The notes under the pieces were generated by a model. That model searched no databases. It was not told the origin of the DNA and was given only the letters and a program-made list of their open reading frames with translations. A program made the position numbers and the translations under genes. Shown piece by piece: positions 8,283 through 15,749 of a DNA stretch of 50,687 nucleotides. Location of the stretch: contig JACCQO010000024.1 in NCBI GenBank assembly GCA_015709205.1, positions 1 through 50,687 on the forward strand, given 5' to 3'. How positions within the stretch are numbered: the stretch's first letter is position 1; each line of letters starts with the position of its first letter. This DNA comes from Desulfovibrionaceae bacterium (lineage in GTDB: Bacteria > Desulfobacterota > Desulfovibrionia > Desulfovibrionales > Desulfovibrionaceae).

Positions 8283-8528
8283 ATGAGCAATCGAGAAGAG
8301 ATACGCAAACGGCTCCAGGCTATTTTCCAGGAAGTCTTCGACGACGACGAACTGGAGATCGACGACGCGACCTCGGCCGACGACGTGGACGACTGGGACT
8401 CCATCATGCACATCACGCTCATGGTGGCAGTGGAAAAGGAATTCGGCATGCAGTTCAACGCCGAGGAGATCGGCAAGCTGTCCGGCGTGGGCGGGCTGAT
8501 CGACCTCATCGAGCAGAGGGCGGGCTAG
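8283..8528 (+). CDS. Acyl carrier protein
   Basis: 81 residues, strongly acidic and of carrier-protein length. The phosphopantetheine attachment site is Ser40 in DDWDSIMHI, the D-S-(L/I) motif at the start of helix II; the four-helix pattern is intact. It is a dedicated carrier, not the fatty acid ACP, which usually has DSLD and lies beside fab genes. It sits between the FkbH-like gene and a methyltransferase plus MBOAT, so it most likely carries the acyl group made by the former and delivered to the latter. An AAGG ribosome site precedes the ATG. Confidence 0.93.
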   Translation: MSNREEIRKRLQAIFQEVFDDDELEIDDATSADDVDDWDSIMHITLMVAVEKEFGMQFNAEEIGKLSGVGGLIDLIEQRAG

Positions 8529-8560
8529 CCCCGACCCGAGGCCCCACGACGAGCGCGCGC

Positions 8561-9487
8561 ATGGACCACCTGCAGGTCTTTCTGGACCACCTCCGGGAAC
8601 ACCACGCCGTCTTCTACGGGGCCGTGGCCGCCACGGCCGAGGCCATGCCCGGGACCTTTCGCCGCGTGGGCGCGCCCATGGCCGATTGGGCGCACGCCTG
8701 CCTCGGCGACGACTTCGCGCGCGTTCTGGCCGAGGGCTACGTGCATCTCGTGATTGAGGCCAACCAGGCCCAGATGCGCTACGAGAAGCGCGGCAGCTAC
8801 GAGCACCGTTCCTACGCCGAGGTCTACGAGGCCGCCTACGGCAACGAGGCGTTCATGACCAAGTACCACTGGGGGTTGTACGTGGCCATGTTTGCCTGGG
8901 TGCACCACCTGCGGCTGTTTTCCTTCTACGAGCGGGAATTCCTGCCGCGCCTTGGCGAGGGGCTCACGGAAGGGGGCCGCGAGGTGGTGGCCGACCTGGG
9001 CTCGGGCTCGGGCATCTGGTCGCGCTTCGCGCTCGACGCGCACCCGGGCCTGGCCTGCGTGGGCGTGGACATCAGCCCCACCTCCGTGGACGAGGCGCGG
9101 CGCATGGCCGCGAGCACGGGCTTCGCCGCGCGCAGCGAATTCGTGCTCGGCGACGCCACCGCGCACAGGTTGGTGGAACCGGCGCACGCCGCCATCTCCA
9201 GCTTCCTGCTCGAACACCTGGAGCGGCCCGAAGCCCTGCTGGACAATCTGGCCGCCAACCTCGCCCAGGGCGGCTACGCCTGGATCACCGCCGCCCTGAC
9301 GGCCGCGGAGATCGACCACATCACCGAATTCCGCCGCGAGTCCGAGATCGTCCGCCTGGTCGAGGACGCGGGGCTGCGCGTGATCGCGACCCTTTCGGAA
9401 ACCCCGCGCGCCGCCAGGTCCAAGCTGCGGTTCGTGCCCCGCTCCATGGCCGTGGTGGCCCAGAAGCGGCGCAACGACATCTGGTGA
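8561..9487 (+). CDS. Class I SAM-dependent methyltransferase
   Basis: 308 residues. The Rossmann methyltransferase core begins near residue 140 with VADLGSGSGIWSR (motif I), then GVDISPTSVDEAR, GDATAHRL, and a LLEHLERPEALL helix. The first 135 residues are helical and lack a match I recognise; MRYEKRGSYEHRSYAEVYEAAYG is distinctive there. In this cluster it may O-methylate the ACP-bound hydroxyacyl unit or the decorated glycan; the sequence does not decide. The stop overlaps a possible GTG start of the MBOAT gene. The ATG at 8561 is the first that gives a complete N-terminus after the ACP stop. Confidence 0.88.
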   Translation: MDHLQVFLDHLREHHAVFYGAVAATAEAMPGTFRRVGAPMADWAHACLGDDFARVLAEGYVHLVIEANQAQMRYEKRGSYEHRSYAEVYEAAYGNEAFMTKYHWGLYVAMFAWVHHLRLFSFYEREFLPRLGEGLTEGGREVVADLGSGSGIWSRFALDAHPGLACVGVDISPTSVDEARRMAASTGFAARSEFVLGDATAHRLVEPAHAAISSFLLEHLERPEALLDNLAANLAQGGYAWITAALTAAEIDHITEFRRESEIVRLVEDAGLRVIATLSETPRAARSKLRFVPRSMAVVAQKRRNDIW

Positions 9488-9504
9488 CGGGGCCGCGCCG
9501 GGCC

Positions 9505-10953
9505 ATGAACATCGCCTCCATCGACTTTCTGCTCTTCGCGGTCGCGGCCGTGGCGCTGCCGGCCGTGGCCGGGCGTTTGCGGCCCTGGGTGTTCCTGGGG
9601 ATCAACCTCTGGTTCCTGGGCTCCTTCGCCAAGGGGCCCGCGGAGCTGTTTCCCCTGGCCGCCTTCCTGCTGCTGGGCTACGGCGCGGCCCGGCTAGCGG
9701 CAGCGCACCACGGCAGCAGGCACGGGCGCGCCCTGGGCAACGGCCTGGTTCTCGCGCTCGCGCTCCTGTTCCTCTACCTGCGCCGCTACAGCGTGCTCGC
9801 CTTCGTGCCCGCCCTGCCGGAACCGTACGTGACCATCGGCCTGTCCTACATCCTCTTCCGCCTGCTCCAGGTCGTGCTCGACGCGCGCGACGGGGCCCTG
9901 GGCGGCAAGGACCTGCGTCCCCTGGCCTACGCCAACTACACGCTTTCGTTCCTCACGCTCGTCTCCGGGCCCATCCAGCGCTACCAGGACTTCCTGCGCC
10001 AGGACGCGGCCCCGGCCCGGCTCACGGCCCCGCGCCTGGACGCGGCCCTGGGGCGCATGGGCACGGGCTTCTTCAAGCTCCTGCTCCTGGCCGACGTGCT
10101 CCTGCGCGTGCACGGCAAGCTGGGGCCGGACCTGGTGCACTCCCTGGCCCAGGGCGCAGGCGTGGCCCCGGCCCTGGGCGCGTTCTGTGCGGCCGCGGCG
10201 ACCTACGCCCTGTACCTCTACTGCAACTTCTCCGGCTCCATCGACGTGGTCGTCGGGGTCGGCGTCCTGCTGGGCTACGACCTGCCCGAGAACTTCGACC
10301 GCCCCCTGACCTCCGCCAACTTCCTGGACTTCTGGTCGCGTTGGCACATGACCCTGGCCAACTGGTTCAAGTTCTACCTCTTCAACCCCTTTCTCGGCGC
10401 GCTGCTGCGCCGCTGGCCCGCCCCGGCGATGCGCAACGGTTTCGCGGTGCTGGCCTTTTTCGTGACCTTCTTCTTCGTGGGCGCGTGGCACGGCACCACG
10501 TCCATGTTCCTGCTCTGCGGCGTGGCCCTGGGGCTGGGCGTGAGCGTGAACAAGCTCTGGCAGGTGCGCGTGCGCGCCTGGCTGGGCAGGAAGCGGCACA
10601 AGGCCCTGAACGGCTCCCGGCCGTACACCTGGCTCTGCCGGGGGCTGACCTTCGCCTACTTCAGCCTGTCCCTGTTCGCCTTCTGGCTCACTCCGGAGCA
10701 GGCCCGCACCCTGTTCGCGGGGCGCAGTTTCGTGCTCATGAACCTCGCGGCCCTGGGGGCCATCGCCTTGGCCGCCACGCCGGTCTATGCCCTGGTCGGG
10801 TTGGCCGAGGGGCCGTTCGCCGCCCTGCGCAGGGCGTTCGCGCGCGGCCGCCTGGGGCCCGGCGCGCTGCTCGCCGCCAAGATCGCCCTGGCCCTGGCCC
10901 TGGTGATGGGGGAAATGGGCGGGGCGCCCAACTTCGTGTACGGCAATTTCTGA
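9505..10953 (+). CDS. MBOAT-family O-acyltransferase (DltB/AlgI-like)
   Basis: 482 residues with about eleven membrane segments. Family signatures are present: GPIQRYQDF, the loop FLDFWSRWHMTLANWFKFYL (typical of DltB/AlgI), and GAWHG carrying the invariant catalytic histidine. Such enzymes take an acyl group from a cytoplasmic thioester, here probably the ACP encoded two genes upstream, and pass it across the membrane to a cell-surface polymer. The next gene encodes a membrane-anchored SGNH-like protein, the same pairing as DltB with DltD or AlgI with AlgJ. ATG at 9505 was chosen; a GTG at 9484 overlapping the previous stop would add seven residues. Confidence 0.92.
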   Translation: MNIASIDFLLFAVAAVALPAVAGRLRPWVFLGINLWFLGSFAKGPAELFPLAAFLLLGYGAARLAAAHHGSRHGRALGNGLVLALALLFLYLRRYSVLAFVPALPEPYVTIGLSYILFRLLQVVLDARDGALGGKDLRPLAYANYTLSFLTLVSGPIQRYQDFLRQDAAPARLTAPRLDAALGRMGTGFFKLLLLADVLLRVHGKLGPDLVHSLAQGAGVAPALGAFCAAAATYALYLYCNFSGSIDVVVGVGVLLGYDLPENFDRPLTSANFLDFWSRWHMTLANWFKFYLFNPFLGALLRRWPAPAMRNGFAVLAFFVTFFFVGAWHGTTSMFLLCGVALGLGVSVNKLWQVRVRAWLGRKRHKALNGSRPYTWLCRGLTFAYFSLSLFAFWLTPEQARTLFAGRSFVLMNLAALGAIALAATPVYALVGLAEGPFAALRRAFARGRLGPGALLAAKIALALALVMGEMGGAPNFVYGNF

Positions 10954-10964
10954 GGGATTACGGC

Positions 10965-11945
10965 ATGGGCGAAACGACACGAACCGGCTCCGAAGGGCGG
11001 ACCGAGCGGACCGAGCGGAGCGAACGCGGCGGGCTCCCGGGCCACGCCCTGGCCCTGGCCGGGGCGGCCGGGGCGGCGTTCCTGGTCCTGCTCGCCCTGG
11101 CCGTGCTCGTGGTGCGCTGCGCGGACCTCACGCGCAACGAGGAGTACACCCTGCGCGACCTGCACCATTTTTCCATCAAGGGCGCGGCCTACGACGTGGT
11201 CCTGGTCGGCGACTCCGCCCTGGCCACGCAGATCGATCCCGCCGTGCTCCGGGAACTGACCGGGCTTTCGGCCGTGAACCTGGCCCTGAACGGCAATTCC
11301 GGGCTGGCCGGGTACCGGCTGCTCATCGACGAATACCTGGCGAACAACGCCGCGCCCAGGGCGCTGGTCCTCTACTTCTCCTACGCCAACCCGCGGAACA
11401 TGAAGATCCGCCTGACCTTCGAGAAGACCTATACGCTCCTGCGTCACGCCCCACTCACCGCGCTGCCCGGCTACCTGCTGGACGGGGAGCTCTCCCTGGG
11501 CAGCGTGTTCTACACGGCCCGCAACCTCGTGTTGAACCGTCCGGACCCGCATGCCCGGGAGTACCTGGAGATGCTCGAACGCAACCGGGGCTACGGCTCG
11601 GCGCACCCCTGCGCGCGGCCGGTGGCCGACGACTACGCCGCCCCCTTCGTGCCGTACTCGGACGAGGACGTGGCCTACATGGTGCGGCTGCGCGACCGTT
11701 ATCTCGCGCGCGGCGTCGAAACCCGCCTCTACATCGCGGCCGAGCCCCGGACCCTGGCCAAGGACGCGCGCCGCTACGACGCGCTCTTCGGCCCCCTGGG
11801 CGCGCCGCCCATCGAAACCCTGCCCAACGACCTGTTCTGCGACGCCTCGCACATGACCCACGCGGGCGCGCGAGCGCAGTCCGAGCGCTTTGCGCGCGAC
11901 TTCCTCGCGCCGCTGTTCGGCGTGGACCTCGCTCCGGCCCGATAG
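10965..11945 (+). CDS. Membrane-anchored SGNH-like protein, DltD/AlgJ-type MBOAT partner
   Basis: 326 residues: a short cytoplasmic leader with RTERTERSER repeats (9-nt units, 10997-11023), one membrane helix (about 27-51), then an extracytoplasmic domain. VVLVGDSALAT supplies the block I motif (Asp83-Ser84) and DASHMTHAGA the block V motif (Asp293, His296) of SGNH esterases and acyltransferases. One N-terminal anchor plus an outer SGNH domain is the plan of DltD and AlgJ/AlgX, which work with an MBOAT to move the acyl group onto the final polymer. It follows the MBOAT by 11 bases. Homology to DltD proper is not claimed; the fold and role are inferred. Confidence 0.8.
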   Translation: MGETTRTGSEGRTERTERSERGGLPGHALALAGAAGAAFLVLLALAVLVVRCADLTRNEEYTLRDLHHFSIKGAAYDVVLVGDSALATQIDPAVLRELTGLSAVNLALNGNSGLAGYRLLIDEYLANNAAPRALVLYFSYANPRNMKIRLTFEKTYTLLRHAPLTALPGYLLDGELSLGSVFYTARNLVLNRPDPHAREYLEMLERNRGYGSAHPCARPVADDYAAPFVPYSDEDVAYMVRLRDRYLARGVETRLYIAAEPRTLAKDARRYDALFGPLGAPPIETLPNDLFCDASHMTHAGARAQSERFARDFLAPLFGVDLAPAR

Positions 11946-11986
11946 GGAATGGGGGACGGCCCCGCGACCGTCGTCCGCCGCGCCCG

Positions 11987-12817
11987 TCAGGGCGCGACCG
12001 CGACCGCGCGCACCGACTGTCCGAACACGCGCCGCGCCAGCGGCGTGAGCAGCCGGGACAGGGGGACCATGTACTTGTCGAAGAAGAGGATCTTGTCGTT
12101 GACGCCGTCGTCGGACAGGGTCTTGGGCTTGGTGAACCTGGCCGTGACCAGCCAGCCCAGGCCGCCCACGGGGTTGAAGTAGCCCACGTCCGCACGGGCG
12201 AAGCCCGCGTCCAGGAGCTTGCGCGCCAGCTCGGCCCGGCCGTAGCGCCGGTAGTGCCCGGCCAGCTCGTCCATGGTGCCGTAGAGGCCCTGGAACGCGG
12301 GCACGAGCAGCAGCAGCCGCCCCCCGGGAGCCAGGCAGCGGCGCAGGTTCACCAGGCAGGCCGCGTCGTCCTCGATGTGTTCGAGCACGTTCAGGCACAC
12401 GATGGCGTCGAAGGCCGCCGCGCCCACGATGTCCGGCAGCTCCGGGGCGGTGATGTCCGCGACCGTGAGCGTGACGTTGCCCGGCATTTCGGCGGCCAGC
12501 CCCAGGTTCTCGTCCGTGATGTCCAGGGCGGTCAGGGCCTGCACCCGGGGCGCGAGCATGCGCGTGTACTGGCCGTAGCCGAAGCCCACCTCCAGCAGCC
12601 GCGCGCCGAAATGGGGCGCAAAGGATTCCACGATCCAGTTGTGGTAGTTCACGGCGTGCGGCAGGGCCGAACTCATGGTCGCGGAACCGACCGGACCGGA
12701 ACCGACCGGACCGGAACTGGCCGGACCGGAATCGGCCGGAGCGGAATCGGCCGGAGCGGAATCGGCCGGGCCCGGGGTGATCGGTCCGGCCCCCTGCTGG
12801 TTCGGGGGCCGCGTCAT
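11987..12817 (-). CDS. Class I SAM-dependent methyltransferase (glycan cluster)
   Basis: 276 residues. The core begins after residue 45 with NYHNWIVESF, then LLEVGFGYGQYTR (motif I), ALDITDENL, FDAIVCLNVLEHIEDD and LRRCLAPGGRLLLLVP, a UbiE/Methyltransf_11 type. KTLSDDGVNDKILFFDKYM near the end is typical of methyltransferases found next to glycosyltransferases. The first 45 residues are a Pro/Ala/Ser/Gly tail encoded by a 15-nt tandem repeat, so translation might instead begin at a downstream ATG (codon for MSSALPHAV). The ATG used here overlaps the GT2 stop (ATGA). It probably methylates a sugar or lipid-linked glycan. Confidence 0.85.
   Translation of the reverse strand: MTRPPNQQGAGPITPGPADSAPADSAPADSGPASSGPVGSGPVGSATMSSALPHAVNYHNWIVESFAPHFGARLLEVGFGYGQYTRMLAPRVQALTALDITDENLGLAAEMPGNVTLTVADITAPELPDIVGAAAFDAIVCLNVLEHIEDDAACLVNLRRCLAPGGRLLLLVPAFQGLYGTMDELAGHYRRYGRAELARKLLDAGFARADVGYFNPVGGLGWLVTARFTKPKTLSDDGVNDKILFFDKYMVPLSRLLTPLARRVFGQSVRAVAVAP
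12683..12772 (-). repeat. Six 15-nt tandem repeats in the methyltransferase N-terminus
   Basis: On the plus strand: two copies of GGAACCGACCGGACC, one GGAACTGGCCGGACC, two GGAATCGGCCGGAGC and a final variant. It encodes a PADSA/GPVGS-type tail. A related 15-nt unit occurs at 17089-17133 in another gene. Not a CRISPR: there are no spacers. Confidence 0.9.
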
Positions 12818-13716
12818 GGCCGGCGGCTCGCGTTGTGGATCAGGTTCACGAGCAGGTCGGCAATGAGGCCGAAGAAGAAGCAGAGCGCGGACATGAGGAA
12901 GAAGAGCAGGGCCAGGGTGCCGATGGAATCGACCACGGCGATGTCGCGCAGGGCCCGGAGCACGAAGCAGACGAAGAACGCCCCGGAAAAGGTCAGGAAG
13001 AATTTTAGCGGCTTGAAGTAGACGATGATGCGCAGGATGAGCATCAGGAAGTTCATGAAGTCGCTCACCGGGCGGATCTTGGAGCTGCCCGCGCGCACGA
13101 AGTAGTCGATGGGGTGGTAGTGCAGCTTGTAGTGTTCGATGCAGCCCACCAGGGTGATGGTGGTGGTGAAGGAGAACCCGTCGGGAATGATGTTCCAGTT
13201 GCGGTAGGGAATCTCCTTGCGGAACAGGCGCAGGCCCGAGTTGATGTCCTTGATCCAGCGCTGGATGAGGAAGTAGATCACGGACTTGAGGATGACCTTG
13301 GCCAGCCGGTTGAGCAGGCCGATCTGCACGTTGTCGCCGCTGCGCTCGGCCACGATCATGTCGTTGTCGTCCATGCGCGCCACGAGGTTGGGGATCTCGC
13401 GGATCGGATAGGTGCCGTCGGCGTCGGTGATCAGGATCCAGTCGTGGCGGGCGTTCTCGATGCCCTCCTTGAGGGAGTAGCCGTAGCCCCGGTTGCGGGA
13501 GCGGTCGATGAGCCGCACGCCCTCGCAGGCGGCGAGGATGCGGCCGGAGTCGTCCGTGGAGCCGTCGTTGACCGCGATGATCTCGTAGGGCAGGCCCAGG
13601 GAGTCCATGGCGGCGCGCAGCTCGCGCATGGTGGGCTCCACGGCGTCCTGCTCGTTGTACACGGGGACGATGACCGAAATGGCCTTGGGGTCGGATGGGG
13701 TCGTTTCCTGGTTCAT
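12814..13716 (-). CDS. Family 2 glycosyltransferase with C-terminal membrane segments (GtrB/DPM1-like)
   Basis: 300 residues. GT-A fold start ISVIVPVYNEQDAVEPTM, then VNDGSTDDS and the metal-binding DAD at residues 98-100 (ITDADGTYP). Two or three hydrophobic helices lie after residue 225, including LALLFFLMSALCFFFGLIADLLV, as in polyprenyl-phosphate glycosyltransferases such as GtrB and dolichol-phosphate mannose synthase. It likely moves a sugar from a nucleotide donor to undecaprenyl phosphate. Both ends overlap neighbours by ATGA (asnB upstream, methyltransferase downstream), so the three genes are translated together. The sugar is unknown. Confidence 0.9.
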   Translation of the reverse strand: MNQETTPSDPKAISVIVPVYNEQDAVEPTMRELRAAMDSLGLPYEIIAVNDGSTDDSGRILAACEGVRLIDRSRNRGYGYSLKEGIENARHDWILITDADGTYPIREIPNLVARMDDNDMIVAERSGDNVQIGLLNRLAKVILKSVIYFLIQRWIKDINSGLRLFRKEIPYRNWNIIPDGFSFTTTITLVGCIEHYKLHYHPIDYFVRAGSSKIRPVSDFMNFLMLILRIIVYFKPLKFFLTFSGAFFVCFVLRALRDIAVVDSIGTLALLFFLMSALCFFFGLIADLLVNLIHNASRRP

Positions 13717-15650
13717 GGGGCGTGCCGGTGCGCCTTGAGCTGGGCAAAGGCGTCGTGCCAGAGGTGGAACATGATGCAGTTGAACAGCTTGAGGCTGTTG
13801 TCCCGCTCCTTGCGCGCGTGCTGCGCGGCCAGTTCGCGGATGGTCCCTTCGTCGTAGAAGGGATTCTTCCGGTTGCTCTCCAGGGCGCGCTCCAGCAGTT
13901 CGGAATCGCGGTGCAGCCAGTGGGAGATGGGCGAGTTGAACCCGGCCTTTTTGCGGTCGAGTATGGCGTCGGGCAGCCGCCCGCGCAAGCTTTTCCTCAG
14001 GATGTGCTTCTTGGAAAAGCCCTTCAGCTTGAATTCCGGCGGCAGGGCGGCCGCGAACTCCACCACGCGGTGGTCCAGGTAGGGGGCGCGCGCCTCCAGC
14101 CCGTGGGCCATGGTCGAGCGGTCCACCTTCACCAGGATGTCGTCGGCCAGCCAGGTCTTGATGTCCACGTACATGGCCCGGTCCAGGTAGTGCGCGGACG
14201 CGACCTCGGCGTCGAAGGCCGCGAAGGCCGCGGCCGGGTCGGCCCCCGGGGTGGTCCGCGGGTCCGCGAGGACGTCGCGCAGCCCCGAGTCCGGGTGCGC
14301 GGCGGCGAGTTTTTCGGCTTCGTCGAAGATGGTCCGCCAGTGGCAGTGCGCGTGGGCGAAGGGCAGGCCCAGCCCGGTGCAGAACCGCTTGATCTTGTAG
14401 TCCGCGCTGACCTTGCCGTGGCTCACGGGCAGGATTCCGGCCAGCCCGCGCAGCGCGGCCCTGGCGAACCCGGGCAGCCCGCCGAGCAGGTGGTGGAGGC
14501 GGTCCGCCACGTAGGTCTCGTAGCCCGCGAAGATCTCGTCGGCCCCGTCGCCGGAAAGGGCCACGGTCACGCGCTCGCGGGTCATGCGCGCCAGGTGGTA
14601 CATGGGAATGATCGAGGTGTCGCCCAGGGGCTCGTCGGCGTGGTAGGCGATGGCCGCGAGATCCTCCAGCACGCGCGCCTCCACCACGCGCTCCGTGTGC
14701 TCGGAGCCCAGGGCGTCCGCGGCGAAACGGGCCTCGCGCAGTTCGTCGTAGTCCTTTTCCCGGAACCCGATGGAAAAGGTCAGGGTCTCGCCGCCCTGGT
14801 CCGCGTTCAGGGCGCGCATGTGCGCCACCACCGAGGAGGAGTCCACCCCGCCGCTGAGGAACGCGCCCAGGGGCACGTCGCTGATCATGCGCAGCCGCAC
14901 GGCGTCGGCGAAGAGCCCCTGCAGCGCCTCGCCCGCCTCGGCCAGGCCGGCGTAGCGCGACTTGTTCAGAAAGGCGTCGGCCAGGTTCCAGTAGCGCACG
15001 GGCCCGGACGTGCCGGGTTCGCTCACGAGCATCCAGTGGCCGGGAGGCAGCTTTTTCACGCCGCGCAGCATGCAGGCCGAGGTCAGCGTGTAGTTGAGGG
15101 ACAGGTACTGGCCGAAGGCCGCGGGGTCCACGCCGAACTCGATTTCGGGATCGGCCAGCAGGGCCTTGGTCTCCGAGGCGAAGACGAAGCCCGCGGGCCG
15201 CTCGGCGTAGTAGAGCGGCTTTTTGCCCAGCCGGTCCCGCGCCAGGAACAGGGTGCGCCGTTCGCGGTCCCACAGGGCGAAGGCGAACATGCCCACGAAG
15301 CGGGCCAGGCACTCCACGCCCCAGCAACGGTAGGCCTCCAGGATGACCTCGGTGTCCGTGCCCGTGGCGAAGGTCGCGCCCTGGACGGCCAGTTCGCGCC
15401 GGATGTCCTGGAAATTGTAGATTTCGCCGTTGAAGACGATGACGTAGCGGCCCGCGCGGTCGTGCAGGGGCTGGGTCCCGGCCGCGCTGGTGTCGATGAT
15501 CGACAGCCGCCGGTGCCCGAGGGCCACGGGGCCCTCGGTCCACAGCCCCCCGGCGTCCGGGCCGCGGTGGGCCAGGAGCGCGTTCATGCGTCCGACCACC
15601 TCGGGGTCGGGCGCGCCGCGCCAGTTGATCTTGCCGCAGATGCCGCACAT
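13713..15650 (-). CDS. asnB: Asparagine synthase (glutamine-hydrolysing), AsnB-type
   Basis: 645 residues, full length. The N-terminus MCGICGKINWRG exposes Cys2 as glutaminase nucleophile, with HRRLSIID and FNGEIYNF of the class II amidotransferase domain. The synthetase domain has the pyrophosphate loop LSGGVDSS near residue 262. The enzyme makes asparagine from aspartate, ATP and glutamine, but many AsnB homologues inside surface-polysaccharide clusters amidate sugar acids or other carboxylates. Co-translation with GT2 and methyltransferase favours such a role. It follows the membrane protein gene by 99 bases on the minus strand. Confidence 0.93.
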   Translation of the reverse strand: MCGICGKINWRGAPDPEVVGRMNALLAHRGPDAGGLWTEGPVALGHRRLSIIDTSAAGTQPLHDRAGRYVIVFNGEIYNFQDIRRELAVQGATFATGTDTEVILEAYRCWGVECLARFVGMFAFALWDRERRTLFLARDRLGKKPLYYAERPAGFVFASETKALLADPEIEFGVDPAAFGQYLSLNYTLTSACMLRGVKKLPPGHWMLVSEPGTSGPVRYWNLADAFLNKSRYAGLAEAGEALQGLFADAVRLRMISDVPLGAFLSGGVDSSSVVAHMRALNADQGGETLTFSIGFREKDYDELREARFAADALGSEHTERVVEARVLEDLAAIAYHADEPLGDTSIIPMYHLARMTRERVTVALSGDGADEIFAGYETYVADRLHHLLGGLPGFARAALRGLAGILPVSHGKVSADYKIKRFCTGLGLPFAHAHCHWRTIFDEAEKLAAAHPDSGLRDVLADPRTTPGADPAAAFAAFDAEVASAHYLDRAMYVDIKTWLADDILVKVDRSTMAHGLEARAPYLDHRVVEFAAALPPEFKLKGFSKKHILRKSLRGRLPDAILDRKKAGFNSPISHWLHRDSELLERALESNRKNPFYDEGTIRELAAQHARKERDNSLKLFNCIMFHLWHDAFAQLKAHRHAP

Positions 15651-15749
15651 GCTCTGACCACCTATCCGCGGGCGGCGAAGAATTCAAGTCCGGGGCGGCG
15701 GGCGGTCTCGGCGGGACCGGCAGCGACGGAGCCGAAGGCCGTGGCGGGG

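Noticed and set aside
11946-11986. Terminator between the convergent MBOAT and glycan operons
   Set aside because: The 41-base gap has no convincing stem with a U tract.
12683-12772. CRISPR-like array
   Set aside because: Units of 15 nt are directly adjacent with no spacers and lie inside a gene.
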